Below, one piece after another: positions 35,579 to 45,840 of a stretch of DNA of 64,000 nucleotides; positions within the stretch are counted from its first letter, which is position 1, and every line of letters begins with the position of its first letter. This DNA is from Parasponia andersonii. Lineage: Eukaryota > Streptophyta > Magnoliopsida > Rosales > Cannabaceae. The notes under the pieces are model-generated. The model was not told the origin of the DNA, did no database searches, and saw only the letters and a list, made by a program, of their open reading frames with translations. Location: positions 571,217 through 635,216 of the forward strand of contig JXTB01000027.1 of NCBI GenBank assembly GCA_002914805.1, given 5' to 3'. Position numbers and translations under genes: made by a program.

Positions 35579-35933
35579 AGATCAAGGAATTTGATTTTTA
35601 GATCTGAAGGCCGAAGTTTACGTGGGATTTGATTTTTTCCGAAGATAAATCAGAATTTTTTAAAATTTGAAAAAATTTGGTTTAAAAACGACGGTTGGCA
35701 TCATTAATATCCTTAAGCTTCCTCGAGTTCTGCTATCTTTCTTAGAAAAAGCTACACGTGTTTCCGTCTATCAGAAAAAGATACGCATGATCTTGAGAGG
35801 GGATTTGAAATCTGGTGACTCTTCGACTCTTCAAAGATCTCAAGTCTAGATCGTGACATCGCATTTTTTAAGATCGCACGTTAAAAGGAAGCTCCATTTT
35901 GTCCTAAAGAACTAATGGAGCTGGGGGGACAAT

Positions 35934-36576
35934 TGTTGTGCGGTCTAAAATCCTATGTCAGGTCACATGTGTAGGAGTTAAGTTCGACCTCCTCCGTGTA
36001 ATTTATGTGCGACCTCCTCCGCTTAGGTTACATGCGACCTCCTCCGTGTAGTTATGTGTGACCTCTTTTACATAAGTTACGTGCGACCTCCTCTGTATAG
36101 GTTATGAGCGACCTCTTTCGAAAGAAAAGGAAACAAGTCTCTGCTTCGTCAAACAGGTAACTTACAAGGAAAGAGAAATAGAAGTCTCCCTTTTATGATC
36201 GACTAGTTACCCGTTTTTAGTGGTTACCTAATTATGTTGTTACTCAAATTGTATTACCCGATTGTATAGTTACCCGTTTTCATAATTAGGAACATTGGGT
36301 TACCCTCACCTATATAAAGGGAACTCAATGTTTCAGACGGGGGATTCCAATTTTCCAATTTTCAGATTTCGAAATTCTGACTCAATTTGAGAGAGATTTC
36401 CAGACGAGACATTGTAACTTTGAGTGCTTGTAATTCTCCATAAAATAGTGAAAAACAGTGGACGTAAGCTCATTTTTTTTGGGGTTGAACCACTATAAAA
36501 TCCTCTCTCTTTATTTGCTTTGATTAATAACCCAATTCATACAAGCCACATCTCTTAATTTTTCTAAATTTATTGT
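35934..36576 (+). repeat. 3' LTR of the plus-strand Tat element
   Basis: Starts TGTTGTGCGGTC right after AATGGAGCTGGGGGGACAAT (polypurine tract) and ends TTTATTGTTGA. A TATA box TATATAAA is at 36311-36318. Six copies of a ~25 bp unit containing GCGACCTCCTCCGTGTA lie at about 35985-36130. It is the near-identical inverted match of 41230-41893. Confidence 0.85.
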
Positions 36577-37073
36577 TGAATATATCGCATTATGGGATCC
36601 ATCCACGACGGTTTTTCATCAACTGGCATAATTACTTGGGGTTTCGACCTCGATGCTTGGTGATAAAAGAAATTCAATAGGAACAACAACTCTGCATCTT
36701 TCGTCGAAGCGAGCTTAGCAAGTGCATCTGCCAGGGAATTTTCAATGCGAGGAAGAAGCTGAATGTTATAAGCGTCGAACGTTAAGAACAACTGCTGCAC
36801 CTTCTCCAAATAGGCCATCATTCTCTCTCTTCTCGCTTGATAATCGCCCTTAACTTGACATATGACCAGCTGGGAGTCGCTATACATTTCAATTATTTCG
36901 ACCTTCATTTCCTGTGCGAGCTTTAGCCCAGCTATCAGTGCTTCATACTCGGCCTCATTATTCGACACTGGGAATTTGAAGCGAAGTGCATAATGAATGT
37001 TGTGCCCTTCAGGACTGATTAAAACTATGCCNATAGCAGTGCGAGGTTGAAAATTGATGTCAAATTGACTCAA
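36577..37073 (-). pseudogene. RNase H fragment (Tat pol)
   Basis: GIVLISPEGHNIHYALRF, NNEAEYEALIAGLKLA, MYSDSQLVICQVKGDY and NSLADALAKLAS are the RNase H motifs of this lineage. The fragment ends PIMRYIQQ at the junction with the inverted LTR. A single N at 37032 lies between QPRTA and GIVLI; a stretch that normally lies there, including the first catalytic Asp, is missing. Confidence 0.8.
37032..37032. other. single ambiguous base
   Basis: One N in the pol region at the site of an apparent coding deletion. Confidence 1.
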
Positions 37074-37115
37074 TTCAACAGCCTACTTAAGCAGCCGTCC
37101 TGACGCCTCAGGTTT

Positions 37116-39218
37116 CTATAAGACCTGCTTCAACGGGAAATTCGTGAAAACCCTGATGGAGTGAGCATGGAAGTAAGGTCGAAGCTTTCTTGATGCAATG
37201 ACGAGTGCCAGCACCAATTTTTCCATATCTGGATATATGGTTTCAGCATCAAGTAATCTTTTACTTACATAATACATAGGTTGCTGTATAATTCCCTCCT
37301 CGTGAATTAATGCAGCACTCGTCACATACTTAGAAACAGTGAGATATAGGTATAATTCTTCTCCCGAATTTAGCTTCGACAAGAGTGGAGGAGAACCCAA
37401 GTATTTTTTCAACTCTTGGAACGCCTGCTCGCATTTTTCCGTCCACTCGAACCTCTTTGATCTCTTTAACACTTCAAAGAAAGGTTGGCATTTATCGGTT
37501 GATCTGGATACAAACAAACTCAGAGCAGCTACTCTTCCTGCTAGGCTTTGTACATCCTTGGGTTTACGAGGAGATTGCATATCAATCAACACTTGTATCT
37601 TTTGAGGATTTGCTTCGATTCCTCGCTGATTGACCATAAAACCCAGAAATTTTCCAGATCCTACTCTGAATGCACACTTCTGGGGATTCGGCTTTTTCTG
37701 GTATCTCCGGAGGATTTTGAACCTCTCATCAATGTGCTTGATGTGATCTTTGGCTTTCTCCGATTTCACCAGCATGTTATCGACGTATACCTCCATTGTC
37801 TTGCCAATTTGTTTTGCAAACATCATATTGACAAAACGTTGGTAAGTCGCTCCTGCGTTGATAAGTCCGAAGGGCATCTTTTTATAACAGTATAACCCTC
37901 GATCAGTGATGAACAAAGTATGTTCCTCATCTAGCTCATACATGGGGATTTGGTTATATCCTGAATATGCGTCCATGAAACTTAAAAGTTCATGCCCCGA
38001 CGTCGCATCTATAAGTTGGTCGATCCTCGGAAGAGGGAAGCTATCCTTCGGACATGCTTTGTTGAGATCAGTGAAATCGATACACGTTCTCCACTTCCCA
38101 TTAGGTTTTTTCACCAAACCCATGTTTGCAAGCCAGTCTGGATAGAAAGACTCTCTTATGAACCCAATTTCGAGCAGTTTCTTCACCTCTTCTTTTAACG
38201 CGACGTAGTGTTCTGGATTTATAGCCCTTCTTTTCTCTCGTAGAGGCTTCTTTGTCGGATCTATGTTAAGACGGTGGGATATGATACTTGAATCAATCCC
38301 TACCATGTCCAAATGTTGCCATGCAAAGACATCCAAATTAGACTTCAGAAAAGCGACCAATGAAGCACGCACAGGTCCTTGAACCTCCGTTCCAATCTTT
38401 AAAGTCCTGGAAGACAAGTCGAATGAAAAATCCTCCAGATCTTCAATGGGTCCAGTTCTGAACTCTTCGCCTATTTCTCGAGGATCGAAGTCTTTGCTGG
38501 TCGTTTCAATTGACGCTTTCACTGACGATCCGACTGGAGCTTCGCTCGCTGCCTCGACTGACGCTTTGCCCGTTGCCACGACTGATGCTTTGCTCGCTTC
38601 CTCGACTGGAGCTTCGCTCGGTACCTCGACTGACGCTTTGCCCGCTGCTATGACTGACACTTTGCTCACTGTCTCGACTGACACTCTCTCTGGCAGGTGG
38701 ACCACCATTGTGCGGGACGTCACATCCTTTGCTGCGAGTTTTAGCGAGTTGTTATAATATGTCCTCGCATCATATTGATTTCCTCGCACCTCGCCTACCC
38801 CGTGTTGGGTCGAGAACTTCATTGTTAGATGGTAGGTCGAGGTGACGGCTCGAAGTTCCCTCAGTGTCAGTCTTCCCAGCACAGCATTGAAGGCAGAGGG
38901 GCAATCTACCACCAGAAACTGGGTCATTATCGTTGAAACTCTTAGATAGGTCCCAACGCTGACCATCAATTCAATCATGCCCATAAGTATCAGGCTGTCA
39001 CTAGTGAAACCATAGAGTGGAGTGGCGGCAGGTTTCAGGTCGCTCTCATTCAACCCCATCTTCTTAAAGGCGTCGAAGTACAGGATGTCCACAGTGCTTC
39101 CGTTATCGACCAATACTCGCCACAACTGTGTGCTTCCACAGTTAATTTTTATGAACAACGCGTCATTATGCGGATAATGGACCTCCCTTGCATCCTGTTC
39201 TGTGAAGGTAATGTCCAT
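37116..39218 (-). pseudogene. protease, reverse transcriptase and RNase H part of Tat pol
   Basis: A 700-codon open frame. Protease: LVDNGSTVDILYFDAF near residues 35-50. A linker of 8-residue repeats (about residues 180-240) follows. RT: NGKWRTCIDFTDLNKACPKD, then GLYCYKKMPFGLINAGAT and YVDNMLVKS. In the last, the family normally has YVDDMLVKS, so the second catalytic Asp is Asn here (codon 37778-37776), predicted to inactivate RT. The RT connection and early RNase H region (GYIV-type AALIHEEG, VSKRLLDAETIYPDMEKL) continue to a stop at 37116. In frame with gag upstream, with stops at 39384-39219 between them. The 700-codon survival is notable given the catalytic change. Confidence 0.85.
38512..38690. 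repeat. 24 bp tandem repeat in the protease-RT linker
   Basis: About seven degenerate copies of a 24-base unit such as GCTTTGCCCGCTGC..GACTGAC (plus-strand reading) encode a repeated 8-residue motif of KASV/SEAPV type on the minus strand. Frame is kept because the unit is a multiple of three. Confidence 0.8.
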
Positions 39219-39383
39219 ATCCGGTACTCGTTGAAGCTTGTGTGGTCACTGCTCAAGATGCATGACGTTGGTTAACGGCTACTGTCAAGCTTCTCATGCA
39301 TACATGTCCTGTGCTCTCTTGGAATCTCCCCCAATGTGCGGTCCTCCGAAAATAGTTCGCACCTCGCGCTGAATTTCTGGAGG

Positions 39384-41168
39384 TCACTGTTGGTCTTCTT
39401 CTTGCCTTTCGTCGTTTTGCTTGGTGTACTGTCGCAGTCGCCCCTCTCTAATCAGCCTTTCAATTTCATCTTTCAAGGCAAAGAAATTATTAGTATCATG
39501 CCCAATATCATTATGATATCGGCAGAACTTGTTGGGGTCGCGCTTTGTCCTATCCCGCTTCATCGGTTCTGGTTGACGGAATCGCTCCTTCTGGTTTGTG
39601 ACCGCATAGATATGATCTATGGGCGCGTTTAATTCAGTGTGATTGTTAAACCGCATGGGAGCTCTTGAAATCTCCTGCCTTCTGGGTCTAGGTTGATTCT
39701 CATTCGGCTGTTCATTATTCCTCTTGTTTTTCTTATTACCGTTTTTGTTGGTAATGACCGCATCTTTAGTCGCATCTTTCCTTCCGTCTTTCTTAGTCTT
39801 TTGAAGATTCTCGCGCGAAGATTCTAACCTCAGATGCCGACCAACCCTTCGGTAGAATTCTTCAAGAGTTCTACATTCTCGCTCAAGTAGTTCCTCCCAG
39901 AGTTTAGTTTCTGGTCGTACCCCAGCCATCATGAGAGTTAGAACTCCTCCCTCAGGTGGGTTGTTGACTTTTGCTAACTCTGAGATGAATCGATTGAGAT
40001 AAGACCGTAGAGTCTCCTCTGGACCTTGTCGGATCGCAGACAAACTAACAAGTGGAACAATGAAATTCTTTGCAGCTTGAAACTGTCTCAAGAATGCCGT
40101 CTGAAGTTGTTGCCAGGACGAGATTGAGTCAGATTTGAGTCCTCAGAACCACTTCTTCGCTGCTCCCGAGAGAGTTACAGCGAAACATCTGCAACGTGCA
40201 TGATCCTTGACACGATGTAGTTCTATCAAGTCACTGAAGTGATCCATATAGTCCTGTGGATCAGTTTTCCCATCAAAAGTGTTAATGATGGAAAGCCTGA
40301 ATCCAGTGGGAAGGGCTGCAGCTCGAACCTCCTCGCTGAATGGCGACTGACAATACCCATCAGCGAGCTCATCATCCCAACCAGCAAGTGCGTCTAACCT
40401 GATCCTTAAATTGTGAACATCGACGTTAAGAGAAAAAGGATCATCTCTTGCTGGCGGCACAGGCGGCCTTCGATCATTATCCTGATACATGGAGGGTTGG
40501 TCAGGTAGAGTCTTCTGTGATCTGTGAGAGGAATCCAGTGAAATAGTGCGACGAGACCGACTTTGGTCGTTGTGATGCGATATGGATCGATCATGACTAT
40601 GTCGTCGCTCCAAATACTGTCTTAGGTCTGCAGGATCTTGTCTCGACTTTCTGCTGATTCTTTCGAAGATACTTCTCGATCATCTTCCTTGTTCGCTGCT
40701 CAAGGGATCTTGACTATTAGTGAATTTACGAGAAGTTTGTATACGATCACGGTTTGTACTTGAACTCTCCGTACCAGATTCTGGAGGCAAGTTTGCGACC
40801 TTGTCTTTTCCTTTGGAGATGCGATCTTCATGATGCTCTTACTGAGTTCTTGGCTGGCCGCGTCTTCTTGTCTCTAGGATCTGTATTCCTTTCTCAGGTC
40901 ATTGAACAGGACGTTCTTTGGGACATTCGTGTTGTGGTGGGGTCACCATCTGCCCTTCAACAAGTCGTTGCAGGGTGTCATTGATCTGGTTAGTGACTTG
41001 TTGAAGGTTCACCAGTGTCTCCTCTATACGATCCTGTCTCTGGGAAAGGTTTTCTATTGCGGTCATAGTAGGCTGATCCTGAGCAGGGTCTGCCTGTGTA
41101 GCAGCAGTGCTTTGGGGTTGGTTTTGGCTAGTTCCGGTGACTCTGGTAGTATTTCTGGTGTTTGCCAT
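39384..41168 (-). pseudogene. Tat gag relic
   Basis: Starts MANTRNTTRVTG at 41168 just inside the 5' LTR. One frame runs to 39384 with stops near 40900, in the 40614-40898 stretch and at about 40141. Gag core: FDGKTDPQDYMDHFSDLI, ARCRCFAVTLSGAAKKWF, and TLRSYLNRFISELAKV. The nucleic-acid-binding motif reads FCRYHNDIGHDTNNFFALK, where the last zinc-binding Cys is Phe. The product would be the capsid-like protein of the element; it is broken by stops. Confidence 0.8.
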
Positions 41169-41229
41169 TATTAAAAAAGTTGAATTTGACAAACTTTTTC
41201 GCTGGAATAGCCCTCCTTCTATTGCCAAT

Positions 41230-41893
41230 TGTTGATAGTGGTTTTATCAACAATAAATTTAGAAAAAGTTAAGAGATGTGGCTTGTGTGAATTGGGTTAT
41301 TAATCAAAGCAAATAAAGAGAGAGGATTTTATAGTGGTTCAGCCCTGAAAAAAATGAGCTTACGTCCACTATTTTTCACTATTTTATGGAGAATTACAAG
41401 CACTCAAAGTTATAATGTCTCGTTTGGAAATCTCTCTCAAATTGAGTCAGAATTTCGAAATCTGAAAATTGGAAAATTGGAATCCCCTGTCTGAAACATT
41501 GAGTTCCCTTTATATAGGTGAGGGTAACCCAATGTTCCTAATTATGAAAATGGGTGACTATACAATCGGGTAATACAATTTGAGTAACAACATAATTGGG
41601 TAACCACTCAAAACAGATAACTGGTCGATCATAAAAGGGAGAATTCTGTTTCTCTTTCCTTGTAGGTTACCTGTTTGACGAAGCAGAGACTTGTTTCCTT
41701 TTCTTTCGGAAGAGGTCGCTCATAACCTATACAGAGGAGGTCGCATGTAACTTATGTAAAAGAAGTCACACATAACTACACGGAGGAGGTCGCATATAAC
41801 CTAAGCGGAGGAGGTCGCACATAACTTACACGGAGGAGGTCGAACTTAACTCCTACACATGCGACCTGACATAGGATTTTAGACCGCACAACA
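41230..41893 (-). repeat. 5' LTR of the minus-strand Tat element
   Basis: On the minus strand it begins TGTTGTGCGGTC (41893) and ends ..CACTATCAACA (41230), with TGTTG..CAACA ends. TTTATATA at 41509-41516 is the TATA region, and several ~25 bp units with GAGGTCGCA lie at about 41710-41860. A primer-binding site downstream is not clear to me. Confidence 0.85.
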
Positions 41894-42283
41894 ATTTCCA
41901 AATTGTATGGTTTGAAATGATTTGGAGAAACCAAACTGAACCACACTTACCCTTGCGGCGCGATGAGATTGGATTTTTGTAGTTTGCAATCGGACAATGG
42001 ATATCGGAAATGTATTCCACAAATTTGGCCAATTGGAATTAATGTCTATATTGCTTCCATTTTGCTCTTTTGTAAGACTAAAATCAGTCTTTCATTTTTT
42101 TTTCAATAAAAAATACATCCTGTAAGATGTAAAACTTATAAATCAAAAGTAACATATGTAAAATAATTATCTAAAATTTATTCAAGATACATTGCGGTGG
42201 ATTATAGGTGTTTTGTGGGGAATTCCACAATTGGGAAACAAAACTCTTCCCTAATCTTAGGAAGATAATAAGTGGATGTAATT
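41894..42283. other. spacer between retroelements
   Basis: AT-rich; nothing recognised. Confidence 0.4.
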
Positions 42284-43875
42284 TGTAAAAACCCAAATTT
42301 TGAGAGGGTAGTTTGGACATTTTATCAATTTTTCGGATATAATATTAGGGGGATTAATTTGCAAAAGTTTTGTGCAGAAGGACTAAATTATAATTTTTGG
42401 AGGACAGAATTGATAGAGATTTGGAATTTTGGGGACTTATGTACAATTTTTGAGAAATTGCACAGCCCCATGTATTCCCACTCACGTGGGTATCCTTTTC
42501 CTCTCTCTCTCTCTCTCTCTTCTCTCCTCGACGTTCTCTTTCTCTCTCGGATCCTCTCTGCCCGTCGACGTCAGACTGCCGCAGGAGCTGCCGCCGCCGT
42601 CGTCTGCCCGCGCAACCGACCAGCGAAGCCTCCCCGTGCGACGCCGAAGCCGTGCCGCCCGTCCCTTGTCCCCGCTGTCGCCTATAATGCCAGAAAAGCT
42701 CCAGAAGACCAATTCGGATTTTTGGCCGCCGGCGACGATTCCCACCTTCGTTCGACCTCCAACTGGTCCAGTTGGATTCGTCTCGTCATAAGGATTATCA
42801 ATGTATATATATCTTACCCCCATTTTGCCCAGATTGAAAGTTACAATTTTTGGATATTTTGAGTTTAAGTTTGACTTTTTGATCCGGCTGTTGGGTTGTG
42901 TTTTTGTTGTCATTTTTGGAATGTACTCGGAAAATGTAGAAGTTTGATATATATATATATTGCCTATGTTTGGTGACCGGCATAGAAATCGAGATCGGAT
43001 AGTCGAGATTTACCTCAATTTGCATATCACAAGCCCGATGTGGGCCCGGACTCGAATTGAACAAATTATATGTCTAACCTAACTATCTTAAGTACTAGGA
43101 ATTCAGTGAAGAGGTCCGTTTATGGAATTGAAGCTCCGTTGAGAAGTTAGTTTTTCGCAAGAGGATGATCGAGAGCTTGGAATTGGTTCCCGACCCTTCG
43201 GGCGATCTTTAATGACACATTGAGGATTTGATAGCGTGGTATCACTATTCGAGCAAGGTAGAGACTCAACTACCCCTGTTTTACATCGTTTTTGAATAAA
43301 ACTTATTTTCTGCAACATATGAGAACAAATGTGATTTTTGGTTTTCTTGAACATCTGTGATGGGAATTGATTGTGTGATGTATACATATTGTATTACTCT
43401 GAGAATTTTCTGAGTGTAGGTTATTTTAGGTATATTAAAAATAAGGCCGTTATACTGCCCGTTTTTCTATAAAGCCTAGTTTGTTGATTTTATCGAAAAA
43501 TCCGAGCATAATTATTTTCACACTTCGGTTCTGTATTGCACGTATCATAGGATCATATATGAGCACCGTGTTAGTATCGTGGGTTTATAGTGTGGCACTG
43601 CATGCTCCACCATTGGTGTAGAGTCTGTAAACCTGCGTGGGATTTTGTTACTTCTGATTATCTCCCCATTTGATAGGTGGAGGCAATTCGATTGCCCCTC
43701 CAGGTTTAGTAGGCGACACACGGGTGTCCCCTCCAGGTATGGGCTTAGGTGTCAGGCAGGCTGTTAGGCATACTTAGTGCCATCATTCTGGGTTTCCATA
43801 GATGAGAGGATGAGAGCTCATGGGTATGGGTTGATTTGTGTCATATGTATATGAATTGAATGGTTTTGATTATAC

Positions 43876-43915
<40 letters not shown>

Positions 43916-44491
43916 ATTTCCGGTTTGGATTATATATATATGTATATTTTGGACTAAACTAACCATGTAGGAATTCTCCATCTCTAAAATGTTTTCGACT
44001 GGGTAATTGTTTTTTCTACTGGGCATTTTATGCTCACCCCCTACCTTCTTCCTCAGGTGGTGTCCAGTGCGACCTTGGTGATCAAGAGGAGTAAGAGGTC
44101 ATCTTGACTGTAGTTGGTTATCTTGGTAATGCTTGGAGTGTGATGTCATGGTGTTTTGATTTTCTGGGTTTTGTGTTAGCATTGAACCAAGATTACTACA
44201 TTCTATTTTGTCTGAGAACTTGTGTATGCCATTCTAGGATTTGAGTTTCATTGTGAATGATGATGATACTTGGATTTATATTTGATTTCGTGTTTTTAAA
44301 TAATTATTCGATCTTTGTTCAATGGTGTATACGAACTGTGGGAGTGGTTCACGGGATGAAACTTTAATTATTTTATTTAAATTGACCGTTTAATAAAACT
44401 AGAACTTTTGACTCTTTTCAAATAAATCAAGAAATTTCCCATCTTTGTGAAATTCCCCTTCTGCCACTGGCCCGGGTTTTGAGTCATGACA
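42284..44491 (+). repeat. 5' LTR of the chromovirus
   Basis: About 2.2 kb, from TGTAAAAACCC to GAGTCATGACA. Contains a (CT)n tract near 42500, a GC-rich leader-like block with CCGCCGCCGTCG at about 42590 and a (TA)n run at 43881-43913. ORFs within it are not coding evidence. Confidence 0.85.
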
Positions 44492-44499
44492 AAAATTTT

Positions 44500-44511
44500 T
44501 GGTATCAGAGC
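44500..44511 (+). promoter_or_regulatory. primer-binding site (initiator Met tRNA type)
   Basis: TGGTATCAGAGC, eight bases after the LTR end, complementary to the 3' end of plant initiator Met tRNA. Confidence 0.9.
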
Positions 44512-44625
44512 TTTGAGTTTAACAACTCAGATGTATCACCATTAAACTAGATTGAAGTTGATTTTATGACAAGCATTTATCATTATCGCATTAACAGTTT
44601 GACATATTATTTCAGACTTGTAACG

Positions 44626-45840
44626 ATGCCTCCTAGAAGAGTTCTGAGGCACCAACCGGGTACCGAACCTCCTCGTCTGGATTTCACTCATTTGATCGAG
44701 GCAATACAGCAGGCATTCATCCAGATGAGCAATCCAGACTATCAGCCTCCAACTCCGAGGGAACGTCAGATGGTTTAGGCGGATCATCTCCAGCAGTTCA
44801 TGCATCTCCAGCCAGGGCAGTTTGATAGTAGACTAGAAGCTCTTACAGCAATTGCTTAGTTACGTGAGATGGAGAGGCACTTTCGGGCCCTTAGTACTCC
44901 GGTTGAGTTCTGGGCTATTTGCTGTTATCCGTTTGACAGAGAATGCCATTCGTTGGTGGGAAACAGTGGAACGGATGCAAGATGTAGTGGGCTTGACTTG
45001 GGAAGACTTTAAGCGGATTTTCAAGGCCCAGTATACCAATGAGGATCAATAGGATGAAGTTGTGAACCGGTTTGAGACGTTAATTCAAGGAAACAGAACG
45101 GTGAATGAGTACCTGATAGAGTTCACTGAGTTGGCAAATATTGCTCTTGGACTGGGTACGAGTGAGAAGTACCGAGTTGCCAAGTTTAGGAGTCATCTGA
45201 ATCGGAATATTTTCAATAGGATTGATACTCAGACTTTCCATACTCTTCCTAAGATTGGAGTGGCTGCCCAGCGGATAGAGGCCATCGAAGAAGGATTAGA
45301 TTCCAGGAGAAACCAGTGGAGAGGTAATGACAGAAAAGCCACCAGAAGGAACCAGGGGTAGTGGTCAGCCCAGGGTACTCCGAACAGTAGGAGCTCGAAC
45401 AGTAAGAGCTCGAACAGTAGTGGTTCTTTAGGAGGTGGCAGAGGCAGTCCGTATGGAGGATGTTTTGTTTGTGGCCAGCAAGGTCATCGGAAGAATGAGT
45501 GTCCCAACCGTCTGCAAAAATCTCCTTTTTCTCAAGGAGGACTGCAGAAGAGCCAGTCCGGTTCTGTTTCTTATCAGAACACTCAAGTAAGTCCGCAACA
45601 CTTCATAGGCTTTTGCTTCCCCTCAGCCTTATCAGCATCAATATTGCCCTCAAGGTTTTACTCAGAGTTTTCCAACTCCTCAGGCCTCAGAGAATCAGGG
45701 TGGATGCGGATATGGCAGTAGTGGTCCAGGATCTAGCAGTAGCCGTCCTAGTCAGAGGAGAGACAATAAAGGGAAAGAGAAGGTGACTGGCCAAGCCTAT
45801 GCTTTTACTAGGGCAGACGACACTCAAGATCACACTGACT
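44626..45840 (+). pseudogene. chromovirus gag relic
   Basis: Starts MPPRRVLRHQPGTEPP at 44626. After a stop at about 44776 the reading moves to another frame (about 44850-45360: RFETLIQGNRTVNEYLIEF, NIALGLGTSEKYRVAKF). A zinc knuckle CFVCGQQGHRKNEC (CX2CX4HX4C) lies near 45465-45510. The region is broken by at least one frameshift and stops. Confidence 0.8.

Larger units (their letters stand above)
32345..36576 (+). mobile_element. Tat-lineage Ty3/gypsy element, 5'-truncated, plus orientation
   Basis: From left to right: the C-terminal integrase end of pol (to 32829), a spacer, an antisense extra ORF (33531-34874, minus strand), an assembly gap (34903-35578), a G-rich polypurine tract at about 35915-35930, and a 3' LTR (35934-36576). 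This is the order of the 3' half of Tat-type elements, some of which are known to carry an additional ORF between pol and the 3' LTR. All of gag, protease, RT and RNase H are missing. The right LTR end abuts the RNase H of a minus-strand element of the same family. Confidence 0.75.
36577..41893 (-). mobile_element. Tat-lineage Ty3/gypsy element, minus orientation, 3'-truncated
   Basis: The order on the minus strand is 5' LTR (41893-41230), gag, protease, reverse transcriptase, RNase H, then an abrupt stop at 36577 where an LTR of opposite orientation begins. Integrase and the 3' LTR are missing. Gag and pol share one reading frame, as is usual for this lineage, but with several stop codons. 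RT motifs (FTDLNKACPKDSFPLPRID, MPFGLINAGATYQR) and Tat-style RNase H support the lineage call. Confidence 0.85.

Noticed and set aside
34613-35632. Reading frames of 230-340 codons over the N run
   Set aside because: They consist almost entirely of X across an assembly gap; only the flanking minus-strand frame is meaningful.
42272-42913. Overlapping 120-196 codon frames on both strands in a GC-rich block
   Set aside because: They lie within the chromovirus 5' LTR and recur in the 3' LTR with disruptions; no domain-like sequence.
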